Assembly (NCBI GenBank): GCA_029378245.1
Contig: JARKIF010000004.1
Span: 3,570,120 to 3,634,119, forward strand
Length of the DNA stretch: 64,000 nucleotides
Reading direction: 5' to 3'
From: Roridomyces roridus
Lineage: Eukaryota; Basidiomycota; Agaricomycetes; Agaricales; Mycenaceae
The translations under genes and the position numbers were made by a program. A model generated the notes under the pieces. That model was not told where the DNA came from. It did not search any database and was given only the letters and a program-made list of their open reading frames with translations. Every line of letters begins with the position of its first letter. Within the stretch, counting starts at the first letter, position 1. This document shows, piece by piece, positions 1 to 10,340 of the stretch.

Positions 1-454
1 CATTCAAGCGATGGTCGCCAGCTCGCGGGAGCCAGCACTCGAGGAGCTTCTGGACAGAGTCCATGGCTGTCTCGGGAGTGACCACGTAGAACGTAGACCA
101 CAAGGGCTTCAACGCTAAAGCGATATCCCTCCACTTCCGGCAGACGCTGGCTAGCAGCAGTGGCCCGCAAGCGTGGACCCAGTCCGGCAGGTTTTTAGCC
201 GCCGCCGCCAGCAACGGCTCTTGGCCGCCGATCCGCGCATGGTGAAAGTACCGAAGAAAGATTTCGATGATGATTTCCGCTGGGAGGTCGGCCACTGCTG
301 GATAGATGACGCCACGAAGGGCCTCGACGAGGGGCTTGCGCTGGGCGGCCAGTTGCCTCAGTCGAGCGTGGAGAGCTGTCGTTTCAGCATCGATTTCGGC
401 CAGGCTGGTTCTTAGCTCGTGAGGAGACGAGTTTGGGGGGATGGACGGCGTCAT
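1..454 (-). CDS. F-box-like domain protein, N-terminal part (runs off left edge)
   Basis: On the minus strand an ATG at 454 opens a frame that stays open to base 1, about 151 residues. It starts with a Ser/Pro-rich lead, then a predicted coiled-coil helix (LAEIDAETTALHARLRQLA, residues ~18-36). An F-box-like segment follows, with LPAEIIIEIFLRYF and, after a linker, LLASVCRKWRDIALALKPLW. This arrangement (short coiled coil, then L-P-x-E-I...F, then V-C-x-x-W-R) is the usual N-terminus of Agaricomycete F-box-like proteins, which are thought to recruit substrates to SCF-type ubiquitin ligases. The C-terminus lies outside the window, so the substrate-binding region cannot be judged. No intron is needed in the visible part. 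Confidence 0.7.
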   Translation of the reverse strand, partial: MTPSIPPNSSPHELRTSLAEIDAETTALHARLRQLAAQRKPLVEALRGVIYPAVADLPAEIIIEIFLRYFHHARIGGQEPLLAAAAKNLPDWVHACGPLLLASVCRKWRDIALALKPLWSTFYVVTPETAMDSVQKLLECWLPRAGDHRLN

Positions 455-3400
455 GGTGGTGGGCAAGAACAAGAGACACAGAACAAGAGATGCAGTCACG
501 TGGATGATCGACGTCAAGACTGATGATGGATGATCCGCCCGAGGAGAGCGATTTTGATGCGACATTCAACGACATCCCGAGTCTGTACAACTACTTACCG
601 TGCCACAGTCGTTGTTTCAAGAGGTTCCTGTGCGCCAGCTGAAGGTTAGCCCATTCGAAACCCGGCACACCTAGGAAAAGTGCTAGTGGAATTGCTAGGG
701 ATCGGCACCGTACCGTATACGGTACGGTCGTACTTTTACGGCGTAGTACGGCATAAATCCGTACCGTACCCGTACCGTACTCGGCCCGGTAGCCGAGGCG
801 ACGGCAGCGCTCGTGGCGACCCAAACAGCGCGGGAGGGCGTAATATGCCTACCGGCATGTTTCAGGATGTCACCGGTCAATGTTCCACGCGGTTGGGACG
901 GCAACGGAGAGCTGCCGATCCTCGGCATGCCAGTACGGCTCAGTACGGGTACGGTACGGCGAGCCTCCGTACCGTATTTCTTGCCTCGAGACCCAGTACG
1001 GGTACGGCCGTACCGGACCGTACCGTACCGTACTGCCGTATTTACGGTACGGTGCCGATCCCTAGGAATTACCTTGAATTGCTCCCAGCTCACACATCAG
1101 ATCAGTGATCACGCCCCACGCCCGGACAAAATTCAAGAATCTCTGGAGTTTCTGAACTCTCTCCAAGAGATTCCTCAGCATTCTGTTGCATCACTTGCCC
1201 ACCGTCTGAATTGACAGACAGTCGCAACGTCTTTCCAAAAAAGTCATCCGAACGACTGATTTCACGCCACGGTCTAAGAGAGCCGGAACCCTCTCGGAAA
1301 ATTTAGGGCCGGTCACGAATCGACTTCCCCGTTAACGAATAAACCGCTTCCGCAAAATGCTCTCTCGGCCGATAGCACATGTGTATCACAATCCGCTAAC
1401 GGATAATTTGAGCTTGTGGCTGGCCCCCCGGCTCGCAGAGAATTGCCGACAAAGTGTGGAGCAAGTACCGAAATGGGACCCCGGAGAGACGATGGCTCAC
1501 GGTGACTTCGCGCTTGCATTTGTGGTATTCTCCCGCCGGGGTAGGTGAAGCAAGTAGCTTGACAGCCACGGGATCGGATCTTGAGCTCGGTGGCAACAAC
1601 CTCGAGGGGAGTCGAACTTGCATATGAAGGCGGGAATGCAGGGACACTGGGCGCTCCGGCCTGTTTCTCTGTGGATTGAAATTTGAAACCCTGCACTGTA
1701 GCTGACAGACATTGGTTGCGCATCATTGGCGGATCAAGCCGCATTCCAATGCATTCCTGTTTGTCCCGGTTAGTACGAGCTCTGGAACCCAATCTAACTC
1801 TTTGCATTCAAACGTCAAACTACCACGCGACATTTTGAACGACGGTAACAGTGCGGGGATAGGGAATAAGTGGGTAGGAAGCCCTCGCCGCTCCCTGGAT
1901 ATCAAGATATCATAAATCCAACCGAGAACGCCGCGGAGACGTCATTCATGTCCTGCGTCGGAGAGATTTTGACTCGATCGTCAAGGGAACTCGCGTATGT
2001 GAGCTGTATGATAACTCCCCTACCCTTCATTCATCCCATGCCCGTGAAACAGTGCTCGATTTTGTTTATTCCGGGGATAGGTCATAAGCATGCAGTCATT
2101 TCAAATGAGCTTGCGGGATTTACGGTAGGCGTTGAGAACATCTCTTTGGCGGCCACCAATGAATGGCCGTAAATTCAGGGGATGAAAGCGGGGAGACTGC
2201 AGTTTTCGTCCCAGGGAGACAGTGCGCGCCCCGCAGCCATGTGTTGGACTCCCGCTCCGGCTTCGACGCAGAGAGAGATTGACGCAGTGGTAGTCTCTGA
2301 TTCATTCTGTCTCGACCCACCAAGTATAGTGGGCAATCCTTCACCGACATCTCGACAGCTTATTCAACTCAATCGATCAGATCAAGTTCCTCTTTCTCTG
2401 AAACGACGGCTTGCATCACGCGGTGGGAAGTGGACAGGGGCATAACCAGTGCGTAATGAATGTGCTTGGCCGACATGTGAGGTCCGAAGCTTTTGGGGCA
2501 TGATGAATTGGTATGTCGAAGGCTTCAGGACATGAAATGATTCCTGTGGAAAAATGCCTGGTATTTGACGTGAAAGAAATACCTGCATGTGCGACTCGCA
2601 ATGAGTTGAAAGCGCCAAGCATAACTTCCTGACTGGCCAGACATGGAAACCTGTGCATAAATCATTCCAAGCATGTTGGCCTGTCAAGTAAGTATGTTGA
2701 CATCAAGTCAATTATAGCATATGGGTATCCTACCAATGACTCAAGCGTGAGGAAGCAGGACTCTCTCAGGAACAGAATAACCAAAATAGTGGGCCCTGGC
2801 ATGTGACTATGGGCAAATCCAACAATTTGCGGGTGTAGCATTTTTAATGACTAAATATGCACAAGTTCCCGAGGCCCAAACGTTCAACCAATCAGGTAGA
2901 CCCTGCGAATCGGCGTTGAGGCACTCGGGGACTTGGGGGCCGAATCTCAGTACAGCCAGAATCCCGACCGACGGTTTGATCGAGGCCGACGTTTGAGCAC
3001 CCCCGTTGCACTGCTTCGAGGAATGCATCGGAACGCAGCATCAACCCGTCGCCGATGGATGTCTACTTACTGCGACGCCTGCCCCGGTAGATGATTACCG
3101 TTGCCTGACTCCTGGGGTCGCCGACACATCTGATCCTAGAGCTCCTGGAATTCACTCGGCCGGTGTTCACAGCGTAGATACGCCCACGAAATTCAAAGCC
3201 ACAACTCCGAAGGCCTCGGGAGTCGCAATAAAACGTGAAGGAATTCAAAAACACAGGGCAAGTCAAGAACACTTGGCAGCCGCACATAGCTCGACGTTCG
3301 TTTGAGAATAACAATCAAACTATTCTCAGCCTTACCTGGGGTTGAGGTTTGTCACCTGGCCATTCATGGTAATATTTCGCCACGGATCAAGAGTTGGACA

Positions 3401-3555
3401 GTGGGTGCCGCTGCTGAATGCTGTTCGGCCGTCGGGACCGTGTCGAGTTCAGGGTAGCTATAGCATTTTCCCGTCACTCAATGGTCGCCACTTGGTATAG
3501 TTTCACCTCGGCGGCGAATGTTGTTGCCGATACGAGCGCACAGAGGTCTGCCATG
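455..3555. other. 3.1-kb intergenic stretch with no gene recognised
   Basis: Apart from the MITE at 696-1064, I see only short, overlapping frames without family resemblance, splice logic or codon regularity. A minus-strand T-arm-like motif (AAGTTCGACTCCCC, 1606-1619) belongs to the dispersed motif set described elsewhere. The last ~100 bases are the peroxidase promoter. Confidence 0.5.
696..1064. mobile_element. hAT-type MITE, 369 bp (GTACCG-rich)
   Basis: The element has 22-bp perfect terminal inverted repeats beginning TAGGGATCGGCACCGT. They are flanked by near-identical 8-bp duplications, GGAATTGC (688-695) and GGAATTAC (1065-1072). An 8-bp duplication with TAGGG-type ends is characteristic of hAT transposons. 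Subterminal regions are packed with inverted CGTACCGTAC / GTACGGTACG motifs on both sides, so the element could fold back almost completely. It is too short to encode a transposase and carries no plausible reading frame, so it is non-autonomous. The single mismatch in the target duplication suggests a moderately old insertion. Confidence 0.85.
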
Positions 3556-3562
3556 TATAAAA
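3556..3562 (+). promoter_or_regulatory. TATA box of the class II peroxidase gene
   Basis: TATAAAA lies 63 bases upstream of the ATG at 3619, a normal spacing for a basidiomycete gene with a short leader. A CT-rich stretch (ttccttcttcttctcctt, ~3599-3616) immediately precedes the start codon. Confidence 0.6.
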
Positions 3563-3618
3563 GCTGCCCAAGTTGAGCGACATTCCTCAGTTCAAACATT
3601 CCTTCTTCTTCTCCTTCA

Positions 3619-5126
3619 ATGGCTTGGACTTCTCTTGTTGCCTCTCTCGCACTGACTGCCGCTTTCAGCGGTGTTGCCAACGGTGGGTGATTCCCTCAGG
3701 GCCACTGTCTACGGTGACTTACCCATGTTCATAGCGGCGGCCACCATCCCCGCCAAGCATCTGTGCCCCGACGGCAAGAACTCGGCCTCGAATCCCAAAT
3801 GTTGCGCTCTTTTCCCCGTTCTCGAGGATATACAGGCCAACATGTTTGGTGACTCTGGGTGCGGTGACGCTGCACACGCTACTGTACGCATTCCTCTTGG
3901 GTGACTGAGAAGTCAATCTGATTTCAAACACAGCTTCGTGTGGCCTTCCACGACGCCATCGGTTTCTCGCAGCACAATCCAAAGTCTGGGTAGGCACCAG
4001 ATCCAATGCCGATGTGAACTGTGCCTGACTTTGCCCGCAGTACCGGGGCGGACGGATCCATCTTCATCTTTGCCGAGCAGGAGCTGAGCTACGATGCCAA
4101 CCTCGGTATTGCCGACGCGTTCAACCTCGAGGCCCCTTTCATCGAGAAGCACAAAGGAAACATCTCAGTTGCCGATTTGTATGGTCACATATCAAGCCTT
4201 GATGTTTTTTTTTCTCACCCTCGAAATAGCATCCAGTTCGCTGCCGCGGTTGGCCTGACCAAATGCCCCGGAGTTCTTCAGCCTCCTTTCCATCTCGGAC
4301 GTGTGGATGCCAAGATCCCCGCGCCCGATGGAACTGTGCCAGAACCCTTCCGTATGTACTTTCATTGGACGATGATCATCTTTGAACCTGTTTCCAGAGA
4401 GCGCGCAGACCATTCTTGAACGGATGGCCGATGGTGGTCTCACCGCTGCGGATACCGTGGCTCTGCTTGCCTCGTGAGTCAATCTCATCATGTGCTCTAT
4501 CTTCACTCACCGTCGTAACAGTCACTCCATCGCCGGCGCTGACGATGTTGATCCTGATGCCACTGGTGTTCCGTTCGACTCGACACCGGCCCTCTTCGAC
4601 ACTCAGTTCTACCTCGAAACCCTCTTGGTCGGGAACAAGACCCTCGGCGGTAGCCAGAACAAGGGAGAGGAGGACACTCCCATCAAGGGCGAGCTACGCC
4701 TCCAGTCGGACTTTGAACTGGCCCGTGATCCGGTCACAGCTTGCCTGTGGCAGGCCAACGTGAACAACCAGGCACTGATGGCATTCGCCTTCCAGCAGTC
4801 GTTCTTCAAGATGCAGAGTCTCGGCCAGAACGTGGCCAAGATGACGGACTGTTCCGAAGTTATCCCTGCAGTTGCGAAGCTCTCGGCTGCCCAGGCCCAG
4901 GCATTCTTCCCGCCCACATTCACCAGTAAGGATGTCCAAAAGACGTGCATCTTGCCCTTGCCGCATCTGCCGACCAAGCCTGGCCCGGCCGAGTCGATTC
5001 CGTCCATGTAAGTCGCTCCTTCTGCGTACATTTCGGAACTGACCCATGATTTATAGTGTCCAGGACCCCAAGACCCAGGGTCCTTGCGACGACGACGGCA
5101 CTGGCTGTGTTTTGGCTTCCGCTTGA
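3619..5126 (+). CDS. Secreted class II fungal peroxidase, atypical/generic type
   Basis: Eight exons (3619-3682, 3735-3883, 3934-3989, 4041-4178, 4230-4351, 4398-4473, 4522-5007, 5057-5126) join without a frame break into 386 residues. The enzyme is a secreted heme peroxidase using H2O2. There is an N-terminal signal peptide (MAWTSLVASLALTAAFSGVA). Distal Arg73/His77 sit in LRVAFHDA, proximal His203 in ALLASHSIA, and a Ca2+-binding GADGS at 92-96. By alignment to Pleurotus versatile peroxidase, the three Mn2+ ligands E36/E40/D175 correspond to Asp66/Ala70/Asp209, so one acidic ligand is missing. The surface Trp used by lignin and versatile peroxidases (W164) is Ala198. It therefore lacks a complete Mn site and the long-range electron-transfer Trp, which fits a generic peroxidase or an atypical two-acid Mn peroxidase. 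All catalytic heme-pocket residues are kept, so it looks functional. Confidence 0.93.
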
Positions 5127-5708
5127 TGATTCTATCTTGAACAACATAACTCCATTCCTTGGAAATTCCAGCTCGCACTCCTTCGTTTCCTAGTTCCTAA
5201 TCCATAATTTACCTCCCTCACTTTATCGGGCCTACTGCCGTGGTATATCCATCTCTTATACTGACAACACACACATATATATATATTGGGCTCTACTATA
5301 GGATAAATATCTAGCAGAAGAAGAATAAATTGTGCTTCAATTCAACAAATCAAGGGGTGATTGATCATCTCCAGTCTGCATGATGTATCAGTTTTGTCCA
5401 CATAGAAAGGATCTGCAAGGGCAGCCTAAGCGGGAAATTTTGAAAAGTGGAAAAAAATGCCTCTTCAACGCAAATGTAAGTACTTAGTTGGTTATTGCGC
5501 CCGCTTAGCTATGAATTTCGGCGTGGCATAACCGATCGTTCGTATGCCTAGGGGTGCAAGCGACGGCGGAGGCAAATCCCAAGCCTTGATTAAAAATTGA
5601 TGACGGAAGCAAGCCCGACGACATTCTTACGTCACCCGTCGCTCTTTCTCCCGCCACCTTCCCTCTCCCTGTCCCTCCCTGTCCCTCTTTTATGATAGCG
5701 TTTCCGTA

Positions 5709-7315
5709 ATGGGGCGACGCACGAAAGCCAAGACCACCGACAAGGAGCGGGCTGAGGAGTCTTCCACCACAAGAAGCTCGTGCCTGCTACCCAGGCGTAC
5801 CACGCACGTACCAAAAAGCTCTATGCGACGTTTTTGGAAGATCAGAACAAGGATTTGAGTCCGGACATGGTTCCAGGAGCGCCGCTCCCCCCGCTGGGTG
5901 CGTCATCCATCTTCGCGCCTTGGTCTCTTCTAGACTTGCTGCAGCGATTGCCAACATCAGGAAACCTGGGGGTCGCTGCATAGCGCTGGAGAGTGCTGCA
6001 TAGCACCATAGTGCCCATAGCGACATCCCTGCTATGCAGTACTATGCAGCACTATGCAGTGCCTGCTTGCCGACGCTTCGCTCGAGCCGTTCCAAAATTA
6101 AGTGCACCGACAGGAAGGGAAGCAAATATAATTATATAACGGATCCGGACAGACAGGTAGAGCAAAAAATTCTCTGAATTCACTAGCTATTACATCCACA
6201 AGAGCGTACTACACAACACACCACCGACTCAAACGACACATGAAATAAGTACATCATTCCGGGCGCGAGATCACGCGTCGCGGCGTGCACGCGCCACACG
6301 AAAGAAATCACTGCTGGCCCTATGAGCTTGACCGCGACTCGCGAACGAGGGATGGATGAGCGCTTACGTGCGGGGAACTGCAAAGCAGCAAGAATGAGGC
6401 TGCGTAGGAGCGTCGGATTGAAGTTGAACGAGGAACCGTGATGCAGACAAAGTTGGGAGGAGACAAGGAAGAGAGAGGGAGAGGTTAGCACGACGCGGAC
6501 CCACTGTTTAAATAGATGCCGGCTTTGTTGTAACCGTGTCAAACAGGTTCCCTGGAAACGGACAAGTAAGTTAAGCGACAGAGATCCCAAAGCAATAGTA
6601 GCCATAGTACTGCATAGTGCTATGAGCACTATGGCACTATGGCCGAGCTATGGCTCGGCTAGTGTTTTCCTGATGAAGGAGTTCGTGCGCTGGCTCGGCT
6701 ACGTACTGGAGGGAAAGATTGAGGACAAAGTGGTCATGTCGACCGTCAAGTCGTACATCTTTGGGTACTTTGCTGTCTGGAACCAATACGCCGGCATCAT
6801 CGTCCCCAAAGAGTATCGTCAGCAACTCATGGCGTTTTTTCCGATCGCCAGAGTTCGAGGCCACTTCGAATCTCTCGTCCAAGTGCCGCGAGAAACCCAT
6901 CGCCGATTTGATCGACCTAGAAGCAATCATTCTCGGGATCCTTCAGGACACGACGACGTTCAAGACGCACCGGTCCTGCATCGACATGATATACTCGATC
7001 CTCCTCAGTTGTCTGTCCAGCGAGCGTCCGGGCGCCCTCGTCGAGTCCGGATGCTATCGTGGCTCGAACAAAGCGCTCCTCTGCGGTGACCACGAGTTTT
7101 CGATAGTTCCCAATTCGGCCGATCCGTCTCGCCCTTTTGTTGTTGTTATCCTACACCCGGACCTCCTCAAAGGCTATCGTGAAGACGACTCCCAGTTTAA
7201 ATCCTTCTTCATCCAAGCCGAGCCCTCTAGTCACCGCCACATCGACGCTTCGATGTACGGCCTGGTTGCCGCGTTCGATCCGGCGTTCGAGTCGCCGCTT
7301 GTCCAAGCTTTTTGA
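5709..7315 (+). pseudogene. DUF3435-type tyrosine recombinase relic (Crypton/Starship-captain-like)
   Basis: A fragmentary coding region resembling DUF3435 proteins, the fungal tyrosine-recombinase-like family that includes Starship 'captains'. The N-terminal part (VPATQAYHARTKKLYATFL, ~5780-5890) carries a Lys-rich lead. After an insertion the frame resumes at ~6673 with MKEFVRWLGYVLEGK and continues to QQLMAFF. A frameshift follows in the T6 run at ~6835-6840. The rest reads EKPIADLIDLEAIILGIL, then SILLSCLSSERPGALVESG, then SFFIQAEPSSHRHIDASMYG, to a stop at 7313-7315. The 'S-x-R-P-G' box and the trailing 'LLKGYREDDSQFKSFF' are what tie it to the family. The C-terminal catalytic part (with the Tyr nucleophile) is not recognisable, so the copy is dead. 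Confidence 0.65.
5984..6660. mobile_element. CATAG-rich insertion interrupting the recombinase relic
   Basis: About 650 bp split the recombinase relic. Both edges hold clusters of GCATAG/CTATGC and CATAGTGC/GCACTATG in opposite orientations (left ~5986-6062, right ~6597-6650), as in the subterminal repeats of MITEs. Precise ends and target duplication could not be fixed by eye. The interior (6060-6590) shows no convincing coding frame. It could be one non-autonomous DNA element or two nested ones. Confidence 0.45.
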
Positions 7316-7714
7316 TACTGTAAGCATTCATGGAATTTCCGCTGCACAATCTGCCTCAAATCATTGATGCTGGAGGCACGTCCCTTGATCCTATCCATGG
7401 CCGACCAAATCGCACCCGCAACACTCGTGCTGGGTTCAGCACAAGCCTTCCCGATTTTTTACGCCTCACGCCATTTCCTTGTAAATCACCCACCACTTCC
7501 CCCAAATCGCAGTTCTTGTCTTATTTTGCCCTCTGTCCCCATACCTGGCACCCAACGAGGGTGCTCACATTATTTCAGAAGGTCTGGTGTGACAACGTAA
7601 GTTAATACTATTCGAAATCCGATCAGACTTGTCTTTGGCCACGGAAGTCGAACGAGTGGGGATATTCGGTGGGTGGTACGTGAACGGCAGAAATACGGCG
7701 GGACGGATATGGAT

Positions 7715-8354
7715 TAGGGTGTAGCACGAATGGCGAATGTCACGAATATTCGTGGCTGTGTATTCGCGAATAACGAATATTCGTGATCGTCAATGGCTGT
7801 GGCTGTGCTATTCGCGCGAATGCGAATATCAGGTTTTGGAAAAGTCGATATTCGCGAATATTCGTCGGCTAATCCTGACTTGATCAACGTGATATCAGAG
7901 CTCAATTTGGAAGATTGATCCGTCGGCATCACTCGGCATCACTCGGCCAAATCGGCTTGTTACTTGTACACACACATCAGTCAATAGCATATTTCATGCA
8001 CAATGACACTTACCCAGTGATCCGTCTATTTTGGCATGCCCTTCTGTCAATCTGTCAAGATTTGATTCCCATTGTGAGCTACCACCACTGGGCACTTGCT
8101 GGAAGGACATCTCAGACTACCCACACTGCTGCCTGAAGCTGATATAGCACTTTACCTGCAAATAGCTTGCAACCACCCACTTTAAATGAGTATTCAGAGG
8201 TGCTGAATCTGAATAATCGCCACTCACGAATATTCGCGAATATTGCTTACTAATACACGAATATTCGCCATCAATATTCGTGCGAATGCGAATATCAGTT
8301 TTCAAAGTTTGACGAATATTCATATTCGCGAATATATATTCGTGCTACACACTA
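7715..8354. mobile_element. hAT-type MITE, 640 bp (CGAATATTCG-rich), perfect target duplication
   Basis: Ends are TAGGGTGTAGCACGAAT on the left and the inverse of TAGTGTGTAGCACGAAT on the right (16 of 17 identical). They are bounded by identical 8-bp repeats ATATGGAT at 7707-7714 and 8355-8362. The combination is diagnostic of hAT transposition. Both subterminal zones (~7730-7865 and ~8205-8345) contain many CGAATATTCG palindromes. The middle (~7870-8200) is unrelated sequence without a coding frame. Because the target duplication is perfect, this insertion is probably younger than the MITE at 696-1064. The shared TAGGG/TAGTG start suggests both could be moved by related hAT transposases. Confidence 0.9.
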
Positions 8355-8362
8355 ATATGGAT

Positions 8363-9327
8363 AGCCAAAAACGGTGGTGGCTATGAATACGGCGCAACAG
8401 CGGAACTGATGGCGGTGATGGCGGGATTTGATCGCTGTGATGGACAACGAGCGGGCAGCGGGATGAATGGTGGTATTGACCCTGGGCAGCGGATTTACGA
8501 CTGAGCCAGGCGACCAATATGAAAGCTAGATAAAAAATAAGATTGTTTGGTACAGACCACAGCGCCAGTGAAAACTGGGGGGTACTACTACGACTAGCTA
8601 CTTTTCCGCTCCCTTATATACCCTCCGGGCATCCACGGATCAATTTTCTGCCGAACCATTGCCGCAAACTCGGTCTTGGTAATAGCTTGATAATCCGCTT
8701 GATAATGAGCTGCGGGCACGGGAATCCGGTCATCCACGGACATCAAGCCGATCAAGCCGTGCCTTCGGCATTTGCCGTGTGCCGAGTTGCCGAGTGGTGG
8801 AAGTGGAAAAGTGTTGCCGAAGTGGTGATGAAGGAATGATGCCGTTGCTGGCAAATGCTCGGCGTGTGATGTGAAGCGGTAGAAATACATTTTGATTGAA
8901 TATATATTCCGGCTCGCATCAGAAACCACCGTGATTACACTGGTTTCACAGATGTGGCATCACACTGGATGCTCGAGGATGAAGCAATTGAGTCCATCAT
9001 CTGAAGTGATTGCATTTTTTTCTAAGATCACAAAGTCAACAAAACCCAACACCTGCTCACTTCCCGCGTGCAGGCCTATTCTGATCCGTTTTTACAGGGC
9101 ACAGCCTGCGAGCCCATGCGACGAAGAGAGGGCGGAAGGGTGCGACAAAAAAATCGAATACAGAGCTTCATTATCACCACGAGCTCGCTTCAAACGGGTT
9201 TCAACCGGCGCTGCCGCGTACAACCGCTCGAGATTCAATCATTACAGAACTTCTTTTGTGTTTCAGACAGACTCCAGAGTCAAGCCGGACTAGCCGACTG
9301 TTTTCAACCCACTGCGCCTCCGAGTCT
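8363..9327. other. Intergenic region without recognised gene
   Basis: No supported reading frame. The stretch 8750-8870 contains GCCGAGT/TTGCCG-type words in both orientations (for example GGCATTTGCCG near 8768 and TGGCAAATGC near 8848), suggesting an old fold-back repeat, but ends cannot be defined. Confidence 0.4.
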
Positions 9328-10340
9328 TCATTTGACCCACCTCCGCGCCGGGTTGAAGTCATTTCCACCATCGCTCCCGCTCCTCCTGCCAACACACCGA
9401 TGTTTCTCCAATGTCCCCTGCGAGGAGAAGAACCTATAACACACTGGGCACTCCCATTCGCACTCTCTCCCATGCTGCGCAACTTCGTGTCTCAGTCGAT
9501 CGTGCCTACGGGAAAATTTGAGGTCGCAACCCAGGGTGCACTGAAATTTCGATTTAGGATCGGTGTTGGCGGGGACTGGGGTCGCAGACCCCGGCGTAGG
9601 CCAGCTAGAGCTGGGAGGCGGAGATGAGTGGGTGGCGTCGAAGTGAGGGTAAGGTATCCATTCTGTTGCATTCCCGTCAGCGGCTGGTATGTGGAATTGA
9701 GACGGACAGACCAGAAGAGGCGCCTGCGGAGGATCCGCAGCTGGACGGACCGGGAGAGCCATTGTTACTTCGGTTGTCCGAAATCAAAGCTGATGTTTTC
9801 TTGATCAGTGTGTAGTATCCAGGCGAAAAACAAGCACCGACTCACAATCAAGAAACTCGAGCAATCGAATTTGATTGGACTCTTGAAACTCCAAATCGTT
9901 GTCGGAGGGAACAGTTGACTCGTCCAGGCCGATAGCCGGGAAATGTAGCGGCAGCTGTTCTGAATTTGGTGGCACTGAGTCTGGGGTTTGCTCGAGGGCT
10001 GGGACTACGTTGAATATTACTCGACGCGGTCCTCAAGTGGTGCATGAACACACTTACCCGAAAGGCTATTCATCAAACCCACCGGATCATCGGCATACTT
10101 GCCGCCGCCGGTGGCGAAGAACGTCAACGTTACACCATCCTGTCCTGGGCTGGAGATAACGTGCAGCGTCATTGCATCCAATACTGACACATTATCGCTG
10201 TATCTCGGCTCCGAGTCGATGGGTGTCATCTCAAACGAGAACGACCCATCCGGCAGGCTGATTTTGCACGAAATTTGTATGTTGCGTAGGCTCGACAGCG
10301 GTAGCGCAAAGGACATGCTTGGAGTGTAGCACCGCAGCAC
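9328..10340 (-). CDS. C2H2 zinc-finger protein with two C-terminal fingers
   Basis: Three exons on the minus strand (10340-10058, 10004-9846, 9767-9328) join in frame to 293 residues. The N-terminal ~100 residues are a conserved-looking but unnamed region (start either MLRCYTPSM or the Met eight codons later). The middle is acidic and polar. The C-terminus has two fingers: FQCTLGCDLKFSRRHDRLRH-E-x4-H and WECPVCYRFFSSQGTLEKH-x-C. The first is a C-x4-C-x12-H type. The second ends His-Arg-Cys, so its last ligand is Cys instead of His. This layout is common among Agaricomycete putative transcription factors, which bind DNA in the nucleus, but no target is known. The intron 2 acceptor (9768) is the least certain boundary. 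Confidence 0.75.
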
